Notes under the pieces: model-generated
Databases searched by the model: none
The model's input: the letters and a program-made list of their open reading frames with translations, nothing else
Told to the model about the DNA's origin: nothing
Shown here: positions 44,080 to 52,781 of the stretch, in pieces
Layout: each line of letters starts with the position of its first letter
How positions within the stretch are numbered: position 1 is the first letter of the stretch
Origin: Falsiroseomonas sp051859025
GTDB taxonomy: Bacteria; Pseudomonadota; Alphaproteobacteria; Acetobacterales; Acetobacteraceae
NCBI RefSeq assembly: GCF_051859025.1
Contig: NZ_JBHYGL010000011.1
Location: forward strand, 1-64,000
Direction: 5' to 3'
DNA length: 64,000 nucleotides
Translations under genes and position numbers: made by a program

Positions 44080-45677
44080 CAGGGCTTCATCGCCAGCAGC
44101 GCCATGCGCAGCTTCTCGCCCCGCGTCAGGCGGGGCCGCGTGCGGGGATGGGCGAAGCCCTGCGCCTGCATGCGGTCGAAGATCTGGCGATAGCCCCACA
44201 TCATTACCCGCGCCGGCTTCAGCGCGGCGGGGTCGTGTTCCCGCAATTCCTGATCGGCGCGCGCGAAGCCGGCGGCGGCGCGGTGCGCCAGTTCCTCGCA
44301 GCTTCGGGCGAAGCCGGGATGGGCGACGATCGCCGCCGGCGTCGTGGCCGTGACGCCATGGCGCGCGAGCAGATCGGCCGGCACATAGACGCGGTCGATC
44401 CCCGCATCCTCATCCACGTCGCGCAGGATGTTCACCAGTTGGAAGGTCCGGCCGAGCGCGAGCCCGAAACCCTGCGCGCCCGGCGCGCCGAAGATGCGCA
44501 CCGCCATGGCGCCGACGCTGCCGGCGACGCGGCGGCAGTATTCGTCCAGCTCCGTCTCCGTCCGCAGGCGCAGGGCCGGGGTCGCATCCGTCTCCATTCC
44601 CGCGATCATCGCCTCGCATTCCTCGATGGGCAGGGCGAAGGTCCGGCGGGCCCAGGCGAGTTCGGCGGAGAGCGCGCAATCCGGCGCCTCCAGCTTGCTG
44701 CGCCAGGCCGCGAGGAAACGGCGCTTCTCCCCTTCCGGCATGGCGCCATCGGCGATGTCGTCCACCGCACGGCAGAAGCCATAGACGGCGAACAGGGCCC
44801 GGCGCCGTTCCCCCTTCAGCACCGCCATCCCCCGCGCGAAGGATGACTTTGCCCGGGTCACCCGCGCCGTGACCACTGCCGCGTCGGAGGGTGGCGGCAG
44901 GGCGAGGCGGGCGAAGGCCTTTCCGAAATCCACCTTTCCGAGTCCGACGCGGCCCGCCACCGGATCAGCCGCCCGCAGCTTCGCCAGCAGCCGCCATCCC
45001 AAATCCAGCGTCACCGCCGCCTGGAAGCGCAGCCGCGACCGCAGCAGGCGCGGCAGCGGCGCGGCCTGTTCCAGCAGCGCCTCCACCCGATCAAGCGCCG
45101 CATCCAGCACGGCGCGGCGGGCCGCGTTGTCCCGCGCGAAGAAGGCGTCCTCCCCGCCCGCCAGCGCCATCCAGGGCACGGGCAGGTAGATGCGGTCCAT
45201 GGCCTGGCGGTCCGGCACCAGATCCTGCAGGTGGTTCAGGATCTGCAGCGCGGTGCAGAGCCCGTCGGAGGCATGGCGCGCGGCGGCATCATCCTCACCA
45301 TGCAGCCGCAGCAGCATCCGGCCCACCGGGTCTGCCGATCGCGCGCAGTAATCCTCCAGCGCCGCCCAGTCGGGGTAGCGGGGGCGCACCGCATCCTGGC
45401 GGAAGGCGGACAGCATCAGCCGCGCCTCCTCGGTGCCGACTTCCGCCAGCGGCCCGGCGGGATCGTCCAGCAGCAGTTCCATCGCCTCCAGCCGCGCCAG
45501 CTTTTCGGTGCTGTTCAGCGTGGCATGGTCGGCGATGTCGTCGGCGGTGCGGACGAAGCGGTAGAAGGCCAGCACCTTCGGGCGCTGGGCGGCCGGGATC
45601 AGCCGGGATGCGACGGGGAAATTCTCAGAATTCTCGTCCCGCGTCGGCGGGCCGGCGGCAACCGCTGTCCCGTCCAC
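44079..45677 (-). CDS. hpnCD: Fused HpnC-HpnD (hydroxysqualene synthase and presqualene diphosphate synthase)
   Basis: A 532-residue protein with two consecutive squalene/phytoene-synthase domains. The N-half (about 1-275) is HpnC-like: ENFPVASRLIPAAQRPKVLAFYRFVRTADDIADH, then NHLQDLVPDRQAMDRIYLP as second Asp motif. The C-half (about 285-532) is HpnD-like: KSSFARGMAVLKGERRRALFAVYGFCRAVDDIADG and NILRDVDEDAGIDRVYVP. HpnD condenses two farnesyl diphosphates to presqualene diphosphate and HpnC converts it to hydroxysqualene. These are normally separate adjacent genes; here the frame is open throughout with a short LPPPSDAA linker. The GTG start comes 2 nt after the glycosyltransferase stop. Confidence 0.88.
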   Translation of the reverse strand: MDGTAVAAGPPTRDENSENFPVASRLIPAAQRPKVLAFYRFVRTADDIADHATLNSTEKLARLEAMELLLDDPAGPLAEVGTEEARLMLSAFRQDAVRPRYPDWAALEDYCARSADPVGRMLLRLHGEDDAAARHASDGLCTALQILNHLQDLVPDRQAMDRIYLPVPWMALAGGEDAFFARDNAARRAVLDAALDRVEALLEQAAPLPRLLRSRLRFQAAVTLDLGWRLLAKLRAADPVAGRVGLGKVDFGKAFARLALPPPSDAAVVTARVTRAKSSFARGMAVLKGERRRALFAVYGFCRAVDDIADGAMPEGEKRRFLAAWRSKLEAPDCALSAELAWARRTFALPIEECEAMIAGMETDATPALRLRTETELDEYCRRVAGSVGAMAVRIFGAPGAQGFGLALGRTFQLVNILRDVDEDAGIDRVYVPADLLARHGVTATTPAAIVAHPGFARSCEELAHRAAAGFARADQELREHDPAALKPARVMMWGYRQIFDRMQAQGFAHPRTRPRLTRGEKLRMALLAMKP

Positions 45678-45679
45678 AA

Positions 45680-46783
45680 TCAGCCCGTGCCCTGGTAGGC
45701 GCGGCCCTTCCAGCCCGCCGGCTTGCCCATCAGCCCGCGCACCAGCGCGGTCCACTGGATGGCCAGCGCCACCGCCACCGTCAGCGGGTGCAGCGGGATG
45801 GTCCACCAGGGCTCCCGCACCCGCAGCGTGACGGCCGCGCGCAGCGCGAAGCCCAGCGCCAGCGCGATGATCGCCGCGGTGGAGGGCAGGAACACGAAGG
45901 GCCAGAGATGGGCGCCGGCGAGCATCGCGGTCCAGACCGGCAGGCCGACCGGCGTCGCCATCCCCTCCCGCGCATTCTTGCTGAAGCCGGACCAGCAATC
46001 CGCGAAGGTCGTGTACATCCGGCAGGTCGCGATACCCGCGCCCTCCACGATCTCCGTCGCGTGGCCGGCATCGCGCATGAGACGGGCCAGCGCCAGGCCG
46101 TCATGCAGCACGCCCTTCACCGCGGCGTGGCCGCCGGTGTGGTCATAGGCGCCGCGTTCCACCAGCAGCAGCTGCCCGCAGGCCGCCGCCATGCCGGACC
46201 GCTTGGTGAAGGCACGCCCGCCGCCCGGCAGGTAGCAGATCAGCAGGAAATTGATCATCGGCACGGTCGCGGCCTCACCCAGCGACCCGATGATCTGGCG
46301 CGGCACGCCCGTGACCATCCCGGCCCCGGTCCGCGCCGCATGGCCGGCCATGGTGGCGGCGGCATCGGGGGCGAGGCGCACATCCGCATCGATGAACAGC
46401 AGATGCGTCCCGCGCGCGGCATCGGCCAGGCGCTGGCAGGCATGCACCTTGCCCGTCCAGCCCGCGGGCAGCGGCGGCGCCTGTTCCAGACGCACGCGCG
46501 CATCCCGCGCCGCGTAGCCCAGCACGATCTCCGCCGTTCGGTCGGTGGAGCCGTCATCCATCACGACGATCTCGATGGCGACGCCCTGCGAGGCCAGCAC
46601 CGCATCGAGGCAGGCGGCAATGTTCGCTTCCTCGTTCCGCGCCGGGATCAGCACCGACACCAGCGTGCCATCCGCGGGCCGGCCTTCCGGCGGGCGGACG
46701 AGAAACAGGTTGATCACCCCCATCGTCGCGGGGAAGGTGGCCAGCGCCAGGGCGATCCAGGCCCAGGTGAAATCCGCAACCAT
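45680..46783 (-). CDS. GT2 family glycosyltransferase, carotenoid-type (CrtQ-like)
   Basis: A 367-residue membrane GT2 enzyme. An N-terminal helix is followed by VSVLIPARNEEANIAACLDAVLASQ, VVMDDGSTDRTAEI, LLFIDADVRLAPDA (DXD) and a Q/RxxRW-like region replaced by FADCWSGFSKNAREGM, then three C-terminal helices. Its plan resembles 4,4'-diaponeurosporenoate glycosyltransferase (CrtQ), which glucosylates the C30 carotenoic acid. HpnB-type GT2 proteins of hopanoid clusters share this form, so the acceptor rests on context. It is 3 nt upstream of hpnCD. Confidence 0.82.
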   Translation of the reverse strand: MVADFTWAWIALALATFPATMGVINLFLVRPPEGRPADGTLVSVLIPARNEEANIAACLDAVLASQGVAIEIVVMDDGSTDRTAEIVLGYAARDARVRLEQAPPLPAGWTGKVHACQRLADAARGTHLLFIDADVRLAPDAAATMAGHAARTGAGMVTGVPRQIIGSLGEAATVPMINFLLICYLPGGGRAFTKRSGMAAACGQLLLVERGAYDHTGGHAAVKGVLHDGLALARLMRDAGHATEIVEGAGIATCRMYTTFADCWSGFSKNAREGMATPVGLPVWTAMLAGAHLWPFVFLPSTAAIIALALGFALRAAVTLRVREPWWTIPLHPLTVAVALAIQWTALVRGLMGKPAGWKGRAYQGTG

Positions 46784-46786
46784 GGT

Positions 46787-47629
46787 CTAGCGAGCCTCCT
46801 GCCCCGGATCGTGTTTGGGGTCGTGTCGGGGATCGAAGCGTTCGCCGCGCATGGTACTGCGCAGGCGGCGCCAGAGCTGCCACACGCCTCCCATGCCTTC
46901 CGGCCCGCGCAGCAGCGTCTCGAACCTTGCCGGATCACGGGCGATGGCGTCCAGCGCCAGGCGATCCATCGTGGCGGCCAGGGCGGCGGAAAGCGCCGGG
47001 CCGCGATCATCGCGCGGCAGGGCGGCCAGGGTTGCGGCCTCGATCGGCTCGCCGAAGGCGCAGAGCATCTCCGCCTTGCGCTCCGTCCAGAAGGGGTAGT
47101 CGAGCGCCAGCGGCACGAACACCGCGTCCGGCGCCATTTCCGGCAGGCGGGACATGCCAGGCGCGATCGGCACCGGGCGTTCCCGAACGTCGCTGAACCG
47201 CCCCGGCGCGTTCATCCAGAGCATCCGGTCGGACGCCCCCAGCACGATCTTCGCGGTGCGGAGGAAGGCGACGGCACCGCGGGCGGTCCCACCCTCGATC
47301 CCGAAGACGCCGATGCGCTTCATGAAGCCGTAGCGGGACAGCGCCGCCGCATCCATCGGGATGAACATGGTGCGGCCCGGGAACAGCCGCTGCGACAGCA
47401 GCATGAAGGCGACGCCATCCCACCAACCCGGATGGTTGGCGAAGACCACCAGCGGGCGGTTGCCGTAATCCCGCGGCATCCCCCAGCCTGCCACCCGCGC
47501 CGCCCGCATGTGCTTGGCGAAGAAGCGGGAAAACATGAAATGGAAGAACGCCATGCGCCGCGGGTCGAAGAGGGGGACGGGGTTCTCCCCCTCCGGCTTC
47601 GGCCTCTCCGGCACAGGCGCGACAGGCAT
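46787..47629 (-). CDS. PlsC-like acyltransferase of the carotenoid cluster
   Basis: A 280-residue lysophospholipid-acyltransferase-fold protein. The catalytic NHxxxxD motif is NHPGWWDG; FIPMDAAALSRYGFMKRIGVFGIEGG supplies the second conserved block and FVPLALDYPFW the third. In staphyloxanthin synthesis an acyltransferase (CrtO) esterifies the glucosyl carotenoid with a fatty acid; this gene is placed between crtP and the glycosyltransferase and is the natural candidate. I chose the ATG at 47629, 8 nt after the crtP stop; the frame extends further into crtP without similarity. Confidence 0.8.
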   Translation of the reverse strand: MPVAPVPERPKPEGENPVPLFDPRRMAFFHFMFSRFFAKHMRAARVAGWGMPRDYGNRPLVVFANHPGWWDGVAFMLLSQRLFPGRTMFIPMDAAALSRYGFMKRIGVFGIEGGTARGAVAFLRTAKIVLGASDRMLWMNAPGRFSDVRERPVPIAPGMSRLPEMAPDAVFVPLALDYPFWTERKAEMLCAFGEPIEAATLAALPRDDRGPALSAALAATMDRLALDAIARDPARFETLLRGPEGMGGVWQLWRRLRSTMRGERFDPRHDPKHDPGQEAR

Positions 47630-47637
47630 GGCGGTGG

Positions 47638-49224
47638 CTATTCGGCCGCGGCGGCGATTTCGGATTCGCGCCGGCCGGCTTCCCGCGCCGCCTCGCTCAT
47701 CCCCCGCCCGCCCCGGTCGCGATCCAGCGCATCGGCGGCGATCCAGCCGGACATCATCACCATCGGCATGCCGGGGCCCGGATGCGCGGCGCCGCCACAC
47801 AGGTAAAGCCCCTTCACCGCCTTGCTGCGGTTGCCCGGCTTGAAGGCGCCGGTGAAGCTGCCATGGCTCGCCAGCCCGTAGATCGCGCCATCCAGCACCT
47901 TGTAGCGGTTGTGGATGTCGACGGGCGTGAGCTGGCTCTCCACCACGATCCGCTCCTCGATATCCTCCAGCCCCGCCGTGCGCTTCAGCTTGTCGAGGAT
48001 GGTCTGCCGGTACTTCGGGAACATCTTCGACCAGTCATGATGCGGGCGCAGATGCGGCGTGTGGACCAGCACATACAGCGCCTCGCCCCCCGCCGGCGCC
48101 GTGGTGTCGTCGCTGCAAGAAGTGGCGGCCAGGTAGGCGGTGGGGTCCGGCGCGGGCTCGCCCTTCTTGTAGATCGCGTCGAACTCCTCCTCCGCATCCC
48201 GGGAGAAGACGAAACAGTGATGCGCCAGATGGTCGTAGCGCTTCTTCAGGCCGAGATAGAGCACGACGCCGCTGCATGCGGGCTCGAACCCCTTCTTCTC
48301 GTATTTCCGGCCGACATCGCCGCCGACCAGTTCCTTGTAGGTCCTGATGGCGTCCATGTTGGAGATGACGGCATCGCAGGCGATCCGCTCCGACCCCACG
48401 CGCACGCCCTTGATGGCGCCGTTCTCGATATCGAAGCCCGTGACTTCGGAATTGGGGCGCAGATCGGCGCCGAGGTCCGCCGCCAGCTTCGCCAGCCCTT
48501 CCGCCACCGCGCGCGTGCCGCCCACGGGGTACCAGACGCCCTCGCTCGCCTGCATGTCGCCGATCGAGCACACCACCGCCGGCGCCAGATAGGGCGAGGA
48601 GCCGATATACTGGCAGTAATGGTCCAGCATCTGCGCCAGGCGTTCATCCGGCACATGGCCGCGGATCACCTTGGCCGCGGTCTGGCCCATCTTCAGGCTC
48701 AGCACGTCCCGGATGGTGGAGGGGCTGAGGTTGGCCTTCATGTCGATGGTGTCGGTCACACCCTCCACCGGCCGCCAGAAGAAGAACTTCTCGGAGACAC
48801 CGTGCAGGTGGCGGCTTTCCGCCTGGAACTTCGCGTAGCCCTCGCCGAGGCCACGGCCGGGGGCAAACTTCTCGATCTCCGCCTGCATGGTCGCGACATC
48901 GGCCATCAGGTCGATCTGCGTCCCATCCTCGAAGAAGCAGCGCCATTGCGGGTCCAGCCGGATCAGCGGCAATTCCTTCGCCTGGTCGAGCCCGGCCTCC
49001 GCATAGATCCGGCGCAGCACGCGCGGCACGGTCAGGATGGTGGGGCCCATGTCGAAGCGGAAATCGCCGCTGCCATCCGGCGCCGACAGGTTCAACACCG
49101 CCGCCTTGCCACCCAGCCAAGGGTTCTTGTCGAGCAGCGTGACCTTGTGCCCACGCGCCGCCGCCACCGCCGCGGCCGCGAGACCACCCAGGCCACCCCC
49201 GACCACCACCACCCGATCAGCCAT
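47638..49224 (-). CDS. crtP: CrtP-type (CrtNb) diapocarotenoid oxidase
   Basis: A 528-residue CrtI-family flavoenzyme. The N-terminal FAD motif is VVVVGGGLGGLAAAAVAAARGHKV. LDPQWRCFFEDGTQIDL, YCQYIGSSPYLAPAVVCSIGDMQ, FEPACSGVVLYLGL, HPGPGMPMVMMSGW and DPTAYLAATSCSDDTTAPAGGE align better with S. aureus CrtP (diaponeurosporene oxidase) than with CrtN. It should oxidise terminal methyl groups of a C30 carotene to aldehydes. A GGAGGT Shine-Dalgarno lies 8 nt before the ATG. It is the first gene of the tight downstream block and is separated from crtN by 263 nt of hairpins. Confidence 0.85.
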   Translation of the reverse strand: MADRVVVVGGGLGGLAAAAVAAARGHKVTLLDKNPWLGGKAAVLNLSAPDGSGDFRFDMGPTILTVPRVLRRIYAEAGLDQAKELPLIRLDPQWRCFFEDGTQIDLMADVATMQAEIEKFAPGRGLGEGYAKFQAESRHLHGVSEKFFFWRPVEGVTDTIDMKANLSPSTIRDVLSLKMGQTAAKVIRGHVPDERLAQMLDHYCQYIGSSPYLAPAVVCSIGDMQASEGVWYPVGGTRAVAEGLAKLAADLGADLRPNSEVTGFDIENGAIKGVRVGSERIACDAVISNMDAIRTYKELVGGDVGRKYEKKGFEPACSGVVLYLGLKKRYDHLAHHCFVFSRDAEEEFDAIYKKGEPAPDPTAYLAATSCSDDTTAPAGGEALYVLVHTPHLRPHHDWSKMFPKYRQTILDKLKRTAGLEDIEERIVVESQLTPVDIHNRYKVLDGAIYGLASHGSFTGAFKPGNRSKAVKGLYLCGGAAHPGPGMPMVMMSGWIAADALDRDRGGRGMSEAAREAGRRESEIAAAAE

Positions 49225-49271
49225 GCGAACGCACCTCCGTGCCTGGAACCGTAGCGTGTTTGCTGGGGATT

Positions 49272-49325
49272 CGCAGGGGGACGCTGTCCCCCTGCACCCC
49301 CTGCCAGGAGGCAGCGGCCTCCTGG
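49272..49325 (-). repeat. Family A distal module, copy 5
   Basis: CGCAGGGGGAC..GTCCCCCTGC followed by GCCAGGAGGC..GGCCTCCTGG matches the distal half of the element at 26398. It lies in the crtN-crtP gap in the same orientation relative to the upstream gene (crtN). Confidence 0.65.
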
Positions 49326-49337
49326 ACCTCATGTATT

Positions 49338-49388
49338 GAACGCTGGGGAGGGAGGGGGGTATTTCGCCCCCCTCCCTCCCCAGCGTTC
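49338..49388 (-). terminator. Perfect 22-bp stem-loop between crtN and crtP
   Basis: The arms 49338-49359 and 49367-49388 are exact inverted repeats (starting GAACGCTGGGGAGGGAGG) around a 7-nt loop. This is the strongest hairpin in the window. There is no U-tract. It should block or reduce read-through from crtN into crtP and may stabilise the crtN mRNA. Confidence 0.75.
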
Positions 49389-49431
49389 AGTGCTGGCGGG
49401 GCCCGGGAGGCGCCACGCCCCCCGAAGTGGG

Positions 49432-49451
49432 GTCGAACGCATGCGTTCGAC
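49432..49451. repeat. 20-bp perfect palindrome in the crtN-crtP gap
   Basis: GTCGAACGCATGCGTTCGAC is self-complementary with no loop. It lies 37 nt downstream of the crtN stop. A perfect dyad without a loop suits a dimeric protein-binding site as well as RNA structure; function unknown. Confidence 0.7.
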
Positions 49452-49487
49452 GGGGCAGAGCCCCCGCGAACCACCCGCGAAACCCGC

Positions 49488-51092
49488 CTACCGTTCCGGC
49501 GCGTAGGCCGCCGCGGGCGTGGCCGAGGCGAAGTCGCCGCCCGGGGTGGGCCGGCTTGGCGCGCTGGCCAGGCCGAGGTCCTGCGCCATCAGCCCCGTCG
49601 TGATGCGCGCCCCTTCGTAGATCACGGGCAGCCCGCTGCCGGGATGCGTGCCGCCGCCGACGAGGTACACGCCTTCCACATCCCGGAACCGGTTGCCCGG
49701 GCGGAACAGCAGCATCTGCGGCAATTCGTGCGACAGATTGAAGGTGGCACCATAGCCCACGGCGAAGTCGCTCTCCCAATCCTGTGGCGCGACGACGCGC
49801 TCGTACTTGATATGGGGGCGCAGGTCGGGAAGCCCGAGGGCCTTGAGGCGATCGAGCGCGATCTCCCGGTACCGTGCGGCCTGGGCGGGCCAATCCGGCT
49901 GCTTGATGAGGTTCGGCACCGGGATCAGCACATAGAGGGCGGAATGCCCCTTGGGCGCCATGGTCGGGTCCGTCGCGCCGGCATGCTGGACGTACAGCGA
50001 CGGCACTTCCGGAATCTCGCCCCGTTCGATCTGGTTGATGTTTTCCTGGTAGCCCTCGGAAAGCAGCACGTTGTGGTGCGCCAGTTCCGGCAATTCCCGG
50101 TCCAGGCCGAGATAGAGCATGAAGGTCGAGCAGGAATACTTGGCCTGCCCGATCTTCTTGTCCTTCCAGCCCTTGCGGAGGTGGTCCGGGATCAGGCGCG
50201 GGATGGCATGGGCGAAGTCCGCATTGACGACCACGGCATCGGCCTCATGCCGCACGCCGCCGATCTCGACGCCATTGGCCCGGCGGCCTTCGAAGCCGAT
50301 GCGGTCCACCGGGGAATTCAGCCGGATTTCAGCGCCGAGCCGTTCCGCCACCTTCGCCATGGCGACAGAGACGGCGCCGCAGCCCCCGATGGGGTGGAAG
50401 ATGCCGTGCTCGTATTCCAGGAAGGACAGGATGGTGAAGAGCGACGGGCATTTGAACGGGCTCATCCCCAGGTATTTCGTCTGGAATGAGAAGGCGAGGC
50501 GCACCCGCGGGTCGCTGAAATGCCGCGCCAGGTCCTTGTCCACGGTGGACCAGGGCTTCATCAGCGGCAGCGCCTTGATCATGTCCGGGCGGATCATGTC
50601 GGCGGCGGTGGAGAAGGCGCGTTCCAGCACGGGGCGGAAGGCCGCGAGCTTGGCGCGGTTCTCCTCCATGAAGGGCCGCAGGCCCTTGGCGTCCTTCGGC
50701 GAAAGCTGCGCGATGGCGGCTTCCATGCGCTCCAGGTCGGCGCTGGCCTCGATATGGGTGGCGGTGCCGCCCTTCTCGAAGGTCAGGCGATATTGCGGCT
50801 CGAGGCGCCGCATATCGACCTCCTGCTCCAGATCCGCGCCGCAGCGACTGAAGATCTCCTTCAGAATGCGGGGATAGAGGAAGAAGGTCGGTCCCAGGTC
50901 GAATTTGTAGCCCTCATCGGTGGTGAGGGTGCGCGTACGCCCCCCCACCACGCCGTCCTTCTCGAAGACGGTGACGCGGGCGCCCGAGGCGGCGAGCATC
51001 ATGGCGGCCGCGAGGCCGCCTGGCCCCGCGCCGATGATGGCCACCTTGGGCCGGGGACGGTGAAGGGCGGGGGAGGAGAGGGGGGCGGTCAT
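49488..51092 (-). CDS. crtN: CrtN-type C30 carotenoid desaturase
   Basis: A 534-residue CrtI-family desaturase. KVAIIGAGPGGLAAAMMLAASGARVTVFEKDGVVGGR binds FAD. FSFQTKYLGMSPFKCPSLFTILSFLEYEHGIFHPIGG, YSCSTFMLYLGLDRELPELAHHNVLLS and APKGHSALYVLIPVPNL align with S. aureus CrtN (dehydrosqualene desaturase). It is expected to introduce double bonds into squalene or dehydrosqualene to give diapolycopene or diaponeurosporene. No CrtB/CrtM-type synthase other than HpnCD is present, arguing for a squalene substrate. The upstream acyl-CoA dehydrogenase gene ends 57 nt before its start. Confidence 0.87.
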   Translation of the reverse strand: MTAPLSSPALHRPRPKVAIIGAGPGGLAAAMMLAASGARVTVFEKDGVVGGRTRTLTTDEGYKFDLGPTFFLYPRILKEIFSRCGADLEQEVDMRRLEPQYRLTFEKGGTATHIEASADLERMEAAIAQLSPKDAKGLRPFMEENRAKLAAFRPVLERAFSTAADMIRPDMIKALPLMKPWSTVDKDLARHFSDPRVRLAFSFQTKYLGMSPFKCPSLFTILSFLEYEHGIFHPIGGCGAVSVAMAKVAERLGAEIRLNSPVDRIGFEGRRANGVEIGGVRHEADAVVVNADFAHAIPRLIPDHLRKGWKDKKIGQAKYSCSTFMLYLGLDRELPELAHHNVLLSEGYQENINQIERGEIPEVPSLYVQHAGATDPTMAPKGHSALYVLIPVPNLIKQPDWPAQAARYREIALDRLKALGLPDLRPHIKYERVVAPQDWESDFAVGYGATFNLSHELPQMLLFRPGNRFRDVEGVYLVGGGTHPGSGLPVIYEGARITTGLMAQDLGLASAPSRPTPGGDFASATPAAAYAPER

Positions 51093-51149
51093 GATCGTGG
51101 GCAGCAGATGCGTGCGACGGCGGGGGCTGCAAGAGGCATGAATGAGCGG

Positions 51150-52781
51150 TTACAGCACGGACGGGATCGGGACCAGCGCCCCGTGCTCGATTTCCAGGCA
51201 CCGGGCTTCCGCGCGCGGCAGCAGCCGGGCCAGGTAGAAACCGGCCAGGGCGGCCCGGTCCGGCGCCGCGGCGGCGGCGCGCACCAGCATCCAGCCCCCC
51301 AGCACCCAGCCGCAGGCGTCCAGATAAGCCGTGGCCAGTCCCTGGGCGGCGTCCGGGTCGCGCGCCTGGGCTTCCAGCATCAGCGTCGTCGCGGTGCCCA
51401 GGCGGGCGGCGGCGGCTGCCAGGCGGGGGTCGGCGGCGGCAACCTCCGCCAGCAGCCCGCGTATCGCGGCCCCGCCATCCTTCGCCACCTTGCGGACCAG
51501 CAGGTCGATCGCCTGGATGCCGTTCGTGCCCTCATAGATCGGCGTGATGCGGACATCGCGCAGCACCTGGGCGGCGCCGGTATCCTCCACGAAGCCCATG
51601 CCGCCATGCACCTGGATGCCGAGGCTGGCATTCTCCACCCCCCGATCCGTGCACCAGGCCTTCACGACGGGGGTCAGGAGCGCCAGGCGCGTCTGCCCGG
51701 CCTCATCCCCCAGCAGGTGATGCCGGTCCAGCGCCGCGGCGGCTTCCAGCGCCAGCAGCCGGGCGGCGAGGGTCGTGGCGCGCATCTCCGCGAGCATCCG
51801 GGCGACATCGGCATGGCGCGCGATGGGGCGGCCGGATTGCGTGCGGTCCGCGGCGTATTTCTCGGCGAGTTCCAGCGCCCGGGCGCCGGCCGCCACGCCC
51901 TGCACGCCAACGGCGAGCCGCGCAGCGTTCATCATGGCGAACATGGCATTGAGGCCCCTGCCCGGCTCGCCAACCAATTCCGCCTCCGCGCCCTCGAACA
52001 GCATGATGCAGGTGGGGGAGGCATGGATGCCCATCTTCCGCTCGATGCCGCCGCAGCGGAGCCCGTTGCGCGTGCCGTCCGGCAGGACCTTCGGCGCGGC
52101 GAAGAGGGAAATGCCGCGGCTGCCCTCCGCCGCGCCGGGCAGGCGGGCGAGGACGAGGTGGAGGATGTTCTCCGTCGTGTCGTGCTCGCCCCAGGTGATG
52201 TAGATCTTCTGGCCGTGCAGGGCGTAGCGACCGTCACCCAAGGGTTCGGCGCGCGTACGGAGCGCGGCCAGGTCGCTGCCCGCCTGCGGCTCCGTCAGGC
52301 ACATGGTGCCGTTCCATTCGCCGGTGACGAGCTTCGGCAGGAAGCGGTCCTGCTGGTCCTGCGTGCCATGGCCCAGCAACAGGTCGATGGCGCCGGCGGT
52401 CAGCACGGGGCCGAGGAAGAAGGCCATGTCGGCGGCGGAAGCGAGTTCCGTGACCGCGATCCAGACGGCATGGGGCAGCCCCTGCCCGCCGATCGATTCC
52501 GGCGCCGCCACGCCCTGCCAGCCGCTCTCGATCCAGGCCTTCATGAGTGCCTTGTAGTGCGGCGGCGTGGTGACGGTGCCGTTGGCGTAGTGCGCGCCGT
52601 GGCGATCGGCGTCCTGCCAGCCAGGCGCCATCTGTTCGCGGGTGAAGCGGGCGGCCTCCCCCACCAGGGCGGCGATGTCCTCGGCCGCAAGCGGCGCGCC
52701 GGCGGCGGCGGTCAGGCCAGGCAGGTCGACCACATGCGTCAGGCCCATGATCAGATCATCGGCGGCGGAAGGCAGTGTCAT
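51150..52781 (-). CDS. Acyl-CoA dehydrogenase
   Basis: A 543-residue flavoprotein of the larger ACAD branch (methylthioacryloyl-type, with a C-terminal extension). MCLTEPQAGSDLAALRTRA and IYITWGEHDTTENILHLVLARLPG bind FAD and substrate, and IYEGTNGIQAIDLL contains the catalytic Glu. It oxidises an acyl-CoA to the enoyl-CoA; chain specificity is unknown. It is translationally coupled to the upstream flavoenzyme gene (ATGA). It might be co-transcribed with crtN, but no pathway link is evident. Confidence 0.88.
   Translation of the reverse strand: MTLPSAADDLIMGLTHVVDLPGLTAAAGAPLAAEDIAALVGEAARFTREQMAPGWQDADRHGAHYANGTVTTPPHYKALMKAWIESGWQGVAAPESIGGQGLPHAVWIAVTELASAADMAFFLGPVLTAGAIDLLLGHGTQDQQDRFLPKLVTGEWNGTMCLTEPQAGSDLAALRTRAEPLGDGRYALHGQKIYITWGEHDTTENILHLVLARLPGAAEGSRGISLFAAPKVLPDGTRNGLRCGGIERKMGIHASPTCIMLFEGAEAELVGEPGRGLNAMFAMMNAARLAVGVQGVAAGARALELAEKYAADRTQSGRPIARHADVARMLAEMRATTLAARLLALEAAAALDRHHLLGDEAGQTRLALLTPVVKAWCTDRGVENASLGIQVHGGMGFVEDTGAAQVLRDVRITPIYEGTNGIQAIDLLVRKVAKDGGAAIRGLLAEVAAADPRLAAAAARLGTATTLMLEAQARDPDAAQGLATAYLDACGWVLGGWMLVRAAAAAPDRAALAGFYLARLLPRAEARCLEIEHGALVPIPSVL

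Noticed and set aside
47638..51092. The two CrtI-family genes as a C40 (phytoene) desaturase pair.
   Set aside because: Motifs align with CrtN and CrtP, no crtB, crtE or cyclase is present, and HpnCDE supplies squalene.
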